Counted from the first letter of the stretch, positions 51,200 to 60,045 are shown. The stretch is DNA of 64,000 bases from JBFIHF01 sp964411125 (GCA_964411125.1 CAYPJU010000019.1:1-64000); one strand, 5' to 3'. The notes: a model not told the origin generated them from the letters alone. Numbers and translations are program-made.

Positions 51200-52494
51200 G
51201 TGGGCGAGATTTCTCGGTGCTCGTGATCGACGATACGCCTGATACGGTACGGCTGATCGCGGGGATCCTCCGGGATCAATACCAGGTCCGCGTGGCGACG
51301 GACGGCAGGCGCGGCATCGAGCTCGCCGCCGAGCACGCCCCCGACCTGGTTCTGCTGGACGTCGTGATGCCGGAGGTCGATGGCTACGAAACGCTGCGCC
51401 GCCTGCGGGAGCGCGACGACACGAGGCACATTCCTGCCATCTTTCTCACCGCGCAATCGAGCGAAGAGGACGAGCGGCGCGGTCTCGAGCTCGGCGCGGC
51501 CGACTACATCACGAAGCCGATCAGCCCTTCGATCTTGCTGGCGCGGGTGAAGACCCAGATCGAGCTGAAGCGGGCGACCGATCTGTTGCGCGATCAGAAC
51601 CGGCTCCTCGAGAGCCGCGTACAGGCCCGTACGCGGGAGCTCCGCGAGACGAACGCGGCGCTCGCGCGCTTCGTCCCGGACGAGTTTTTGGCCGAGATCG
51701 GGCGGACGAACATCGCAGACGTGCAGCCCGGCGATCACGTTCACAGCGAGATCACGGTGATGTTCTGCGACATCCGGGGCTACACCAGGCTCGCCGAGCA
51801 GATGGCGCCGCGCGAGGCGTTCGCGTTCATCAACGAGCATCTCGGTTCGGTCGGCCCCGTCATTCGCGAACATTCGGGGCTGGTCGCTCAGTTCTACGGC
51901 GACGGTGTGATGGCGATCTTCCCTCGCTCGCCGTCGGACGCCATCAACGCCGCGATCGGCATGCATCGGGCGGTCGACGCGATGAATGTGGAGCGCGCCC
52001 AGCGAGGGGACCCGACGGTGACGATAGGGGTGGGGCTCAACGCCGGGCCGCTCACGATCGGCGTGATCGGCGACGGCCAGCGGAGCGACACGGGGGTCGT
52101 CGGCGACACAGTGAACGCCGCCGCACGGATGGAGCAGCTCACCAAGACCTTCGGCGTCCGCATCCTCGCGGCCGAGTCGGTCGTCGCTGGTCTGGAGAGC
52201 GAGTACGAGGTTCGGTTCCTCGATCGCGTCTCCGTCCGTGGGAGGAAGGAGCCGGTTGCGGTGTACGACGTCTTCGACGCCGACCCGGCCCACGAATCCG
52301 AGGGCAAACGGATGGCACTGGCCGATCTGCAATGCGGGCAGGAACACTTCGAGTCGGAGCGCTACGCGGACGCCATTCAATGTTTCGGCGCTGCGCTGAA
52401 GAAGAAACCGGACGACCGCACCACGCAGCTCTATCTGGAGCGCTCCGCGAGCAAGCTGCTGGGCGGGGCGGACGCCCGGCAGGAGGAGAAATGA
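51196..52494 (+). CDS. Response regulator-class III nucleotide cyclase
   Basis: A 432-residue protein. The N-terminal receiver has the phospho-acceptor Asp in LVLLDVVMPEVDG (near 54). A coiled-coil linker leads to a class III cyclase (about 180-370): both metal Asp residues are present in FCDIRGYTRL (near 191) and FYGDGVMAIF (near 235), and GDTVNAAARME supplies the transition-state Asn/Arg. Purine-specifying positions differ from classical adenylate cyclases (Gln where Lys is usual before FYGD; DTGVVGD where DYTVIGD is usual). It ends with TPR-like helices. It should make cAMP or cGMP when phosphorylated by the adjacent hybrid kinase. Confidence 0.93.
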   Translation: MSGRDFSVLVIDDTPDTVRLIAGILRDQYQVRVATDGRRGIELAAEHAPDLVLLDVVMPEVDGYETLRRLRERDDTRHIPAIFLTAQSSEEDERRGLELGAADYITKPISPSILLARVKTQIELKRATDLLRDQNRLLESRVQARTRELRETNAALARFVPDEFLAEIGRTNIADVQPGDHVHSEITVMFCDIRGYTRLAEQMAPREAFAFINEHLGSVGPVIREHSGLVAQFYGDGVMAIFPRSPSDAINAAIGMHRAVDAMNVERAQRGDPTVTIGVGLNAGPLTIGVIGDGQRSDTGVVGDTVNAAARMEQLTKTFGVRILAAESVVAGLESEYEVRFLDRVSVRGRKEPVAVYDVFDADPAHESEGKRMALADLQCGQEHFESERYADAIQCFGAALKKKPDDRTTQLYLERSASKLLGGADARQEEK

Positions 52495-53747
52495 CGATGG
52501 ATGAAGACGAGCTGTCGACTCTCTCACCCCTGGTCCGTGACGACACCCAATCGCTCGCGGGGGTATTGCGAAACGCGCGCAAGGAGCGCTACCAGACCAC
52601 CGCGGAAGTTGCTCGCGGCGGGATGGGGGTGGTCGAACGGGTGGTCGACCGACCGCTCTCGCGGCTGGTCGCGCGAAAGCGAGCGCGCGGCGACGTGGGG
52701 GCGCAGCCGCTGGCCCAGATGTTGGTCCGCGAGGCCCGCGTCACGGCGTGGCTATCGCACCCGAACGTCGTCCCCGTTCACGACCTCGATGTCGACGAAG
52801 CCGAAGACGTGTTCTTCACGATGAGGTTCGTCGGCGGGAGGACACTGGAGGACTGGATCCGCGAACGCGGACGCGACGAACCGCTCGATTGGAACACGCT
52901 GCTCGATCAGCTCGACGTGATCGTGCGGATCTGCGACGCCCTCGCCTTCGCTCACGAGCGCGGAGTCCTGCACTGCGACCTCAAGCCGTCGAACATCATG
53001 GTCGGTCAGTTCGGGGAGGTCTATCTGATGGACTGGGGCGTCGCGCGCTTGCTCGCGGCGCTGCCGGGGGATGCGGCGCCCGACAACGAGCACTTCCCCG
53101 AAGGGATCGTGGTGGGCACAGCGGCGTACATGGCCCCCGAGCAGGCCTTCGGTCTCGAACTGAGCGCCGGGGCCGACATCTTTTCGGTCGGCGCGTTGCT
53201 CTACCACATCGTGACGGGGCGTCCGCCCTACAGCGCATCGGACGGGGGCAAGACGATCGGGAAGGCGCGCGCCGCCGAAGCCAGGTCGCCGCGAAGATAC
53301 GCACCATGGCTTCCGCCGGCGCTCGAGCGGATCATCGTCACGGCGATGGCTCGTCTCCCCGAGGACCGCTTCGCGTCGGTCGCGGAGCTGCGCAACGAGC
53401 TGACTCGCTTCATTCGCGGTGGCGGGGTGTTCGACACGACCAAGTACGAGACCGACGAGGCGATCGTGCGCCAGGGCGAGGTCGGCGACCTCGCCTTCGT
53501 CATCGAGACGGGGCGGGTGCGGGTCGAGGTCGACGGCGAGAATGTTCGGGAGATGGGTCCGGGGGAAGTGTTCGGCGAGATGGCGATCATCGAGTCGAAG
53601 CCGCGATCGGCGTCGGTCATCGCGACCGAACCGACGACGGTGCGCGCGATCCCGGCCGCGGAGCTGCTCGGCGAGCTGGAGGCCACCAAGCCGTGGCTCG
53701 GGGCGCTCGTCCGTAGCCTCGCTCGCCGCGCTGCCGAGAACGGATAG
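52491..53747 (+). CDS. Ser/Thr protein kinase fused to a cyclic-nucleotide-binding domain
   Basis: A 418-residue protein whose ATG overlaps the cyclase stop (ATGA). The kinase domain (about 30-300) has a somewhat degenerate glycine loop (ARGGMGVVER), VARKRAR for the Lys, an intact catalytic loop VLHCDLKPSNIMV (near 159), LMDWGVA in place of DFG and GTAAYMAPEQAF. The C-terminal CNB domain (about 315-410) is canonical: VRQGEVGDLAFVIETG and FGEMAIIESKPRSASV with its phosphate-binding Arg. This arrangement resembles eukaryotic cGMP-dependent kinase in reverse order. It is the last gene of the cluster and the expected receiver of the cyclase product. Confidence 0.92.
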   Translation: MTMDEDELSTLSPLVRDDTQSLAGVLRNARKERYQTTAEVARGGMGVVERVVDRPLSRLVARKRARGDVGAQPLAQMLVREARVTAWLSHPNVVPVHDLDVDEAEDVFFTMRFVGGRTLEDWIRERGRDEPLDWNTLLDQLDVIVRICDALAFAHERGVLHCDLKPSNIMVGQFGEVYLMDWGVARLLAALPGDAAPDNEHFPEGIVVGTAAYMAPEQAFGLELSAGADIFSVGALLYHIVTGRPPYSASDGGKTIGKARAAEARSPRRYAPWLPPALERIIVTAMARLPEDRFASVAELRNELTRFIRGGGVFDTTKYETDEAIVRQGEVGDLAFVIETGRVRVEVDGENVREMGPGEVFGEMAIIESKPRSASVIATEPTTVRAIPAAELLGELEATKPWLGALVRSLARRAAENG

Positions 53748-53785
53748 GCGCAGCGCGGTCGAGTCCAACGGAAGCGGCGAACGAG

Positions 53786-55033
53786 TCAGCCGCGCTCGGT
53801 TGGCGCCATTCCGTAGAGCGAGTTCCGTTGGATGTAGTCGAGCACGCGCACGTCGAGCCAGCCGTCGACGGGTTCGCCGCTGCCGAGCGACTTCTTGATC
53901 GCCGTGCTCGACACCTTGGGGAGACGAAAGCCCCGGTAGACCTTGATGTCGAGGTCGCTCGGGACGTGTAGCAGGGGCGCGCCCTGGCGGGGGACGACCA
54001 CGATGCGGGAGAGCTGCGGCAAGCGCTCCGGATCGCGCCAGCGCGGAAGCTCCGGGACGATGTCGGAGCCGAGCACGAGGGTGGGGCGGATGCCGGCGCG
54101 GACGGCGTGCAGAGCGCTCAGCGTCTGCACCGTGTAGCTCGGCTTAGGCAGCGCCCGCTCGATCTCGACGACTTTTACCGCCTCGCCGAGGTGCGCGAAG
54201 GCGAGCCGGCACATCTCCACCCGTGCCTCGAAATCCGCGGAGGTCTTGCCGAACGGGTGTTGAAAGACGGGGATGATCCAGAGTTGCTCGAGCTTCTCCG
54301 TGGCGAGCATCGCGTGCGCCAGCAGTGCGTGACCGACGTGCGGAGGGTTGAACGTTCCCCCCAGGATCCCGACGCGTCCCGAGGGGGGGAGTGCCGGCAG
54401 CAGCGCGTCGAGCTCGACGAAGAGGTCGTCGCGGACCGTCATCCCCGTGGGGGAGTCCTCGCGGCGGGGCTCTGCGGCGTCGGGAATCTCGATCGCCATC
54501 CGCCCGACGTGGCGAGAGACCTCGCCGAGGAAGTAGAGACCGGCGTAGATCTTCGGGTCGATCGCGACCCCCCGGGCGCGGGCGCTCTCGAGGTATCTAG
54601 GAACTTCTGGCAACGGGATCTGGCGGATCGTGATGTCCTCGCTGTCGTCGCCGCCTCCTTCGGAGACCTTGCGCAGGCCGGTGGCGCGGAAGAACGCGAT
54701 CTGTTCGGTCAGCGCGCCCGGGCTGGGGGGGCCCATCGCGAGGAACTCCATCTGCTCGGCGGCGTAACCCGTCTCCTCGAGCAACTCCCGCTCCGCTGCG
54801 ACCTCGAGCGACTCACCCTCGAACTCGGCCCGGTCACCGACCAAGCCGGCGGGCATCTCCAGGCATCGACTGCCGATCGGCGGGCGGAACTGTTCGACGA
54901 GGATCACCTCGTTCTCGTCGTTGAGCGCGACGATGACGACGGCGCGCCCATCGCCGGTGCGCTCGGCGTACTCCCAGCCGTCGCGTTGTCGCAGCGCGAG
55001 ATATTTGCCTTCGTGGAGCGTTTCTTCAGACAT
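53786..55033 (-). CDS. nadD: Nudix hydrolase-nicotinate mononucleotide adenylyltransferase fusion
   Basis: A 415-residue protein of two enzymes. Residues about 5-175 are an ADP-ribose pyrophosphatase-like Nudix domain with EMPAGLVGD and VAAERELLEETGYAAE; four extra residues lie inside the Nudix box. Residues about 215-410 are NadD: GILGGTFNPPHVGHALLAH, LGSDIVPELPRW, and the ISSTxIR-type VSSTAIKKSL. It should adenylylate NaMN to NaAD and may degrade ADP-ribose. It overlaps pncA by 8 bases and ends the NAD salvage operon. Nudix-NMNAT fusions are known in other arrangements (NadM-Nudix); this order with NadD is less familiar. Confidence 0.92.
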   Translation of the reverse strand: MSEETLHEGKYLALRQRDGWEYAERTGDGRAVVIVALNDENEVILVEQFRPPIGSRCLEMPAGLVGDRAEFEGESLEVAAERELLEETGYAAEQMEFLAMGPPSPGALTEQIAFFRATGLRKVSEGGGDDSEDITIRQIPLPEVPRYLESARARGVAIDPKIYAGLYFLGEVSRHVGRMAIEIPDAAEPRREDSPTGMTVRDDLFVELDALLPALPPSGRVGILGGTFNPPHVGHALLAHAMLATEKLEQLWIIPVFQHPFGKTSADFEARVEMCRLAFAHLGEAVKVVEIERALPKPSYTVQTLSALHAVRAGIRPTLVLGSDIVPELPRWRDPERLPQLSRIVVVPRQGAPLLHVPSDLDIKVYRGFRLPKVSSTAIKKSLGSGEPVDGWLDVRVLDYIQRNSLYGMAPTERG

Positions 55034-55637
55034 CGTCGGCCCCCGCGATCGTGGCGCCCGCGGCGCGCATCGCCTCGAACGCTCGCTCGTCGTCTCCTTC
55101 GGCGAGGTTCACGGCGCGGCACCCGTCGCGGACGACGATGGTGCGGAAACCGAGCTCGCAGGCGTCGAGGACGGTGAACTTCACACAGTAGTCGGTGGCG
55201 ACGCCGAGGATGACGACCTCCTCCACGCCCCGCTCTCGCAAGAAGTCGGCGAGCCCGGTCGCCTTTCGATGGCCGTTGTCGAAGAACCCGCTGTAGCTGT
55301 CGATCGTCGGGTCGGTCCCCTTGCGGAACACGGTGTCGATGCGGTCGGTGTCGAGGGCGGGGACGAACTCGGCGCCGTCCGTCCGCTGGACGCAGTGGTC
55401 GGGCCAGAGGACCTGTTCTAGCCCGTCGAGCTCGATTACCTCTCCAGGGTCACGACCATCATGGTTCGACGCGAAAGAGCCGTGGTCGGCGGGATGCCAG
55501 TCTTGGGTCGCGACGACCAGGTCGAACGCGGGCTGAAGGCGGTTGGCTACCGGCACGACTTCGTAGCCGTCGGGCACGGGGAGAGCGCCGTCGGGCATGA
55601 AGTCGTTCTGGATATCGACGAGGATGAGTGCGCGCAT
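55026..55637 (-). CDS. pncA: Nicotinamidase
   Basis: A 203-residue isochorismatase-fold enzyme. Catalytic triad: Asp8 in LVDIQNDF, Lys106 in FRKGTDP and Cys151 in ATDYCVKFT. Metal-site residues Asp46/His48 (TQDWHPADH) and His81 (WPDHC) are present. It deaminates nicotinamide to nicotinate, the first step of salvage via PncB. It lies 12 bases downstream of nrtR and overlaps the Nudix-NadD gene by 8 bases. Confidence 0.95.
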   Translation of the reverse strand: MRALILVDIQNDFMPDGALPVPDGYEVVPVANRLQPAFDLVVATQDWHPADHGSFASNHDGRDPGEVIELDGLEQVLWPDHCVQRTDGAEFVPALDTDRIDTVFRKGTDPTIDSYSGFFDNGHRKATGLADFLRERGVEEVVILGVATDYCVKFTVLDACELGFRTIVVRDGCRAVNLAEGDDERAFEAMRAAGATIAGADDV

Positions 55638-55649
55638 GGGTGGGTCCCT

Positions 55650-56348
55650 TCAAATCTCGAAATCGAAGCCTTTCTCTTCGAGGCGTCGGTATTGTCGTCG
55701 GTCGAAGCGGTACAGCTGCGCCGCGCGATGGGCGACGTCCTTTTGCACTTCGCCCGTCTCGACCACGAGCCCGGTCTTCTGGACCTTCCTGCGGAAGTTC
55801 CGCTTGTCGAGCTCGGTCCCGAGGATCGCTTCGTAGACCCGCTGCAGTTGCGTGAGGGTGAACATCTCCGGGAGAAGCTCGAAGCCGATGGGACGGTAGC
55901 GCACCTTGCCGCGGAGCCGTTCGAGCGCGACCTGGAGGATCTGTTCGTGGTCGAAGCCGAGCGTCGGCAGCTCGTCCACGCCAAACCATGCCGCGTCAGC
56001 GGCATCGGTCGCCGCCTGGACGTCGTGGTCACTCATCCGAACCAGGGCGTAATACGCCACCGAGACGACGCGCTCGCGGGGATCTCGTTCGAGCGCGCCA
56101 AAGGTGTAGAGCTGTTCGAGGAAGAGGTTCGTGATCCCCGTCTCTTCGGCGAGCTCGCGCCGCGCCGCCTCGTCGAGCGTCTCGTCGATGTGGACGAAGC
56201 CCCCCGGGAGCGCCCACTGCCCCTCGAACGGCGGCAGCTTGCGACGGATCAGCATCACCTGCAGGTCTGCGTCGTCGACCTGCAGCCCGAACACGACGCA
56301 GTCGACGGTCAGGGCGGGACGGGGATACTCGTACTCGTACTGAGCCAC
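55650..56348 (-). CDS. nrtR: Nudix-family transcriptional regulator of NAD metabolism
   Basis: A 232-residue protein: an N-terminal Nudix domain (LTVDCVVFGLQ, WALPGGFVHIDETLDEAARRELAEETGI) and a C-terminal winged helix (PEMFTLTQLQRVYEAILGTELDKRNFRRKVQK). NrtR proteins repress NAD biosynthesis operons and are released by ADP-ribose or related nucleotides. The Nudix box here fits the full catalytic consensus, unlike many NrtR proteins in which it has decayed. It sits inside the operon, between nadE and pncA, and probably binds the palindrome at the pncB promoter. Confidence 0.9.
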   Translation of the reverse strand: MAQYEYEYPRPALTVDCVVFGLQVDDADLQVMLIRRKLPPFEGQWALPGGFVHIDETLDEAARRELAEETGITNLFLEQLYTFGALERDPRERVVSVAYYALVRMSDHDVQAATDAADAAWFGVDELPTLGFDHEQILQVALERLRGKVRYRPIGFELLPEMFTLTQLQRVYEAILGTELDKRNFRRKVQKTGLVVETGEVQKDVAHRAAQLYRFDRRQYRRLEEKGFDFEI

Positions 56349-56349
56349 G

Positions 56350-58347
56350 TCAGTCGTCCTCTCGATAGGTGCTGTGCATCGCGGCGATCTCGTAGCGGTA
56401 CCCGCCCGAAAGGATCGGGAAGCGGCACCACGTCTTCGGGTCGAGGTTCTCGTCGTCGACGTGGAAGCTCGGGGCGTAGCGCTCGCGCTTCCACTGGTTG
56501 CGGCACCACAGGGTGAAGAAGCGCTCGATCCAGGCCGCCATCTGTTCCTGCGAGTACTGCGGGAAGCGTGCTTGCATCAGCACCAGGCAGTCGGTCGGCG
56601 AGCGCTTGTCGCGGATGAAAGACCGCTCGATGGCGTCGAGCACCGGGTACGGCATCAGGTCGCCTTCGTCGGTCTGGTTTCGGTTCGGCGGTCGCAGCTC
56701 GGCGGTGGGCTGCTGGGCGTTCACGAAGCTGAGGGCGGGGTAGGGGACGTGCCCCAGCGGTCCCTGCGCCTCCATCCAGCGCAGCCAGTCGCGCAGGAAC
56801 GCCTTGTCGATCCCGGCGATCGGGCTCAGGCCCCCGGCGGTGTCTCCATCCATCGTCGCGTAGCCGACGGCGGCCTCCGACCGGTTGCTCGTCGCGAGCA
56901 GCAGTGAATTGCGCAGGTTCGCGAGCATCCAGATCGAAGGGGCTCGGGCACGCGCCTGGATGTTCTGAAGGGCCAGGTCGTCCCACTCCCACTGGAGCTC
57001 ACGCCCGATCGCTCCCTCGATCAGCGACGTGTACTGCTCGACGACCGCGTCGACGTCGAGTCGATAAAACGTGGCATGGAGCGCTTCGGCGACCTCTCGG
57101 GCCGCGGTCTCCGTGGTTTCGGAGCTGTTCTTCGTCGCCTGGTAGGCGCACAGGAGCACCCGTTCGACGATGTCGTCGGGGTGGGTCGCGCCATGCAGTT
57201 CACCCACGTGCGAGATGCGGGCCTTCAAACCCTCCAGCCCCAACTCCTTGACGCCGAACCAGATCGAGAGCTGCGCGAGGCAGGCGACCGCCGCGGAGTC
57301 CGCGCCGCCGCTGAGCGACACGACGAATCCCTTCGAGCGGCTCTTGCAGAGATAGTCGAACAGCGCGAGCGACACGGCGCGGGTGAACTCCTCCTCCTTC
57401 AACGAGTCGGACTCCTCCCACGCGCTGATGTCGAGCTCGGTCGGCAGCGGCTCGTCGGGCGGGAACTCGAAGCCGGCCCGTACGCATTCGTCGACGTCGG
57501 AGGCCACGACCGGGCGATGCGAGACCGTGCGCGCACGGTCGACCCTGGTGCGCTCGATGTCCACCTGCGCCGTCGTCACCTGCCACTGCTCGTAGCTGAA
57601 GCGCGGACCCTGGGCGAGGAGGGTCCCCGACGAGGCGATCATCGCACCGCCGTCGTAGATCGCGCGCCCTGCCTCGTTCCCGAGCAGGTTCGCGTAGATG
57701 TAGGTGCAGCCGAACGCCCGCGAACCCTCGAGCACGAAACCCTTGCGGACCTTCAGCTTGCCGAACGAGAAATGGCTCGCGCTCGGGTTCAAGATGACGT
57801 CGACACCACGCAGCGCGAGGTCGCTTCCGGGCCTGCGGGCGACCCACGCGTCCTCGCAGATCTCGAAGCCGATCCGCACGTCCCCCACCTCGAAGAAGAT
57901 GTCGCCGATCGGGTAGTCGCGACCGTCTCGCCGCAACGTCGCGCGCACGTCTTCGGGCCACGGCTTGAACCAGCGCGGTTCGTAATGAATCCCGTCCCCC
58001 GCCAGGAACTGCTTGCAGACGAAACCGAGCACCTCGCCGTCGCAAATCAGCGCCGCCGCGTTGTAGTAGCCGTTGGCGAAGCGCAGAGGGAGGCCGACCG
58101 ACACGACCATCCCCGCGGTCTCCGGCGCGATCGACCTGAAGAGGAGGTCCCACGACATCTCGTAGACGTGCGGCGCGTGAAACGCGTCCTCGCAGCCGTA
58201 CCCGCTGATGCACATCTCCGGCAGGCAGAGGATCTGCACCCCCTCGGAGCGAGCTTCCTCGATCGCGCCGACGATGTTCTGAACGTTGCGAAACCAGTCG
58301 AGCGGGGTCTGGTTCAAGACCGCCGCGCCCACGCGAATCAGCTTCAT
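56350..58347 (-). CDS. nadE: Glutamine-dependent NAD+ synthetase
   Basis: A 665-residue enzyme with an N-terminal amidase (CN_hydrolase, about 5-280) and a C-terminal ammonia-dependent synthetase. The nitrilase triad is Glu44 (LPEM), Lys112 (VCKQF) and Cys164 (FEICEDAW). The PP-loop is VSLSGGADSAAVACL (near 345), and the later segment LLLATSNRSEAAVGYATMDGDTAGG matches NadE. It converts NaAD to NAD+ using glutamine. The ATG overlaps the pncB stop by 4 bases. Confidence 0.96.
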   Translation of the reverse strand: MKLIRVGAAVLNQTPLDWFRNVQNIVGAIEEARSEGVQILCLPEMCISGYGCEDAFHAPHVYEMSWDLLFRSIAPETAGMVVSVGLPLRFANGYYNAAALICDGEVLGFVCKQFLAGDGIHYEPRWFKPWPEDVRATLRRDGRDYPIGDIFFEVGDVRIGFEICEDAWVARRPGSDLALRGVDVILNPSASHFSFGKLKVRKGFVLEGSRAFGCTYIYANLLGNEAGRAIYDGGAMIASSGTLLAQGPRFSYEQWQVTTAQVDIERTRVDRARTVSHRPVVASDVDECVRAGFEFPPDEPLPTELDISAWEESDSLKEEEFTRAVSLALFDYLCKSRSKGFVVSLSGGADSAAVACLAQLSIWFGVKELGLEGLKARISHVGELHGATHPDDIVERVLLCAYQATKNSSETTETAAREVAEALHATFYRLDVDAVVEQYTSLIEGAIGRELQWEWDDLALQNIQARARAPSIWMLANLRNSLLLATSNRSEAAVGYATMDGDTAGGLSPIAGIDKAFLRDWLRWMEAQGPLGHVPYPALSFVNAQQPTAELRPPNRNQTDEGDLMPYPVLDAIERSFIRDKRSPTDCLVLMQARFPQYSQEQMAAWIERFFTLWCRNQWKRERYAPSFHVDDENLDPKTWCRFPILSGGYRYEIAAMHSTYREDD

Positions 58348-59834
58348 GTGCGACCCTTGCGGCGTGCGACGACGACGTCGCGCGCCTCCTTCATCAGTTT
58401 GGCCTTCTGGTCATGCAGCGCCGGCTCGAGCCCCACCGGGTACTCGTGCGGGTTGAGGAAACGCTTCACACCGTCGTGGAACCTCGAAAGATCACGCCTT
58501 CGCTGCTCCCGGATCTCCTGCAGCGACGGGAGGTCGTACACGAGTTTTCCGCCGCGGAAGACGGGCACGAGCATGTCCTCGAACTCCCACTCGCGGTCGA
58601 CCGGCGTGCGCCGGATCGAGTCGTTCGGATCCACCAAGATCGCCCGCTTTCGGACGCCGAGCATCTCGTCGTAGATGATGTCGCCGCGGAACTCCTCCCC
58701 GTCGAAATAGCGACGGACCTGATGGATTCCGGGGTTGTTGACCTTCACCCCCTGCTCGGAGAGCTTCAAGCGCGGCTCCATACGCCCGTCCACTTCGATC
58801 GAGGAGAGCTTGTAGACCCCGCCCAGAGCCGGGTTGTCCGAAGCGGTCGCGAGCTTCGTCCCCACCCCCCACACCCCGATCTGCGATCCCTGCCGATGGA
58901 GGCTCTCGATGATGTGCTCGTCGAGAGAGTTCGAGGCGATGATGACGGCGTCTTCGAAGCCGGCCGCGTCCAGAATCTCGCGCGCCTGCTGCGACAGGTA
59001 CGCGAGGTCTCCGGAGTCGAGCCGGATCCCCACCATCTCGTGGCCTCGCGCTCGAAGCTCCTTTCCTACGGTGACGGCGTTGTGCACCCCTTCGATCGTG
59101 TCGTACGTGTCGACCAGAAAGACGCAGTTGTTCGGCATCGCCTCGGCGTACTTCTCGAACGCCTCCACCTCGTCCTCGAAGAACATCACCCAACTGTGCG
59201 CGTGTGTCCCCCTGACGGGCACGCCGTAGGTCTTGCCGGCGAGCAGGTTCGACGTGCCGACGCATCCCCCGACGTACGCCGCCCGCGCTACCGACAATCC
59301 GCCGTCGGGGCCCTGCGCCCGCCGAAGACCGAATTCGATCACCGGCTCGTCGCCAGCGGCCCAGCAGACCCTCGCCGCTTTCGTGGCGATCAGAGTCTGA
59401 AAGTTCACGAGGTTGAGGAGCGGCGTCTCTACGAGCTGTGCCTGCGCGATCGGCCCGGTGACCCGCAGGAGCGGCTCGTTCGGGAAGACCACGCGACCTT
59501 CGGGGATCGCGTCGACGTCGCACGTCCACTCGAACCGACGCAGGTACTCGAGAAACTCGTCCTCGAAGAGACGCTCGTCGTCGTTCCCCGTCAGCGTCGC
59601 GAGATACTCGAGGTCGTCGTCGTGGAACTTCAGTCCGCTCAGGTACTCGACGGCAGGGCCGAGCCCCGCCGCGATCGTGTACCCGCTCTGGAACGGGGCC
59701 TTTCGGAAGAAGAGGCTGAACGACGCGCGCGTCTCCGCGACGCCGGTCTTCCAGTACCCGTACGCCATCGTGAGCTGATAGAGGTCGGTGAAGAGGGCGA
59801 GCGAGTCGTCGTAGGGGCCGTTCGGGCTGCGCAT
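58344..59834 (-). CDS. pncB: Nicotinate phosphoribosyltransferase
   Basis: A 496-residue enzyme starting MRSPNGPYDDSLALFTDLYQLTMAYGYW; the in-frame GTG six bases earlier would occupy the GAGG ribosome-binding site. Family motifs FSLFFRKAPF, EFGLRRAQGPDGG, GTHAHSWVMFF, LVDTYDTIEGV and RLDSGDLAYLSQQAR are present, including the phosphorylated-His region. It makes NaMN from nicotinate and PRPP. It is the first gene of the operon and the promoter with the putative NrtR operator is directly upstream. Confidence 0.95.
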   Translation of the reverse strand: MRSPNGPYDDSLALFTDLYQLTMAYGYWKTGVAETRASFSLFFRKAPFQSGYTIAAGLGPAVEYLSGLKFHDDDLEYLATLTGNDDERLFEDEFLEYLRRFEWTCDVDAIPEGRVVFPNEPLLRVTGPIAQAQLVETPLLNLVNFQTLIATKAARVCWAAGDEPVIEFGLRRAQGPDGGLSVARAAYVGGCVGTSNLLAGKTYGVPVRGTHAHSWVMFFEDEVEAFEKYAEAMPNNCVFLVDTYDTIEGVHNAVTVGKELRARGHEMVGIRLDSGDLAYLSQQAREILDAAGFEDAVIIASNSLDEHIIESLHRQGSQIGVWGVGTKLATASDNPALGGVYKLSSIEVDGRMEPRLKLSEQGVKVNNPGIHQVRRYFDGEEFRGDIIYDEMLGVRKRAILVDPNDSIRRTPVDREWEFEDMLVPVFRGGKLVYDLPSLQEIREQRRRDLSRFHDGVKRFLNPHEYPVGLEPALHDQKAKLMKEARDVVVARRKGRT

Positions 59835-59853
59835 GAGCACCTCGGTCTGGGTC

Positions 59854-59888
59854 TAAGTGTATTTTAGACACTAAGGCTTGCGTTGCAA
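59854..59888 (-). promoter_or_regulatory. Promoter and palindromic operator of the NAD salvage operon
   Basis: On the minus strand TTGCAA (59883-59888) and TAAAAT (59861-59866) form a sigma-70-like pair with 16-base spacing. An inverted repeat TAAGTGT (59854-59860)/ACACTAA (59868-59874), with one mismatch across the dyad and a 7-base centre, covers the -10 box. Position upstream of pncB in an operon that encodes NrtR makes it the likely NrtR site. A second nested dyad (GTCTAA/TTAGAC) overlaps it. Confidence 0.65.
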
Positions 59889-60045
59889 GTTCAACCTATC
59901 GCGGCCCCATGAAGGTGTCCATGACGTCCGCGGCAAGCGGTCGTTGGGGAGACATTTCTCCCGCGGCCCGGTTACGGCTATGATGGGAGTTACGTAGACA
60001 ATGTGTCGGCTCGAGGCGAGCCGTTCCGGCGGACGAGGAATCGCG

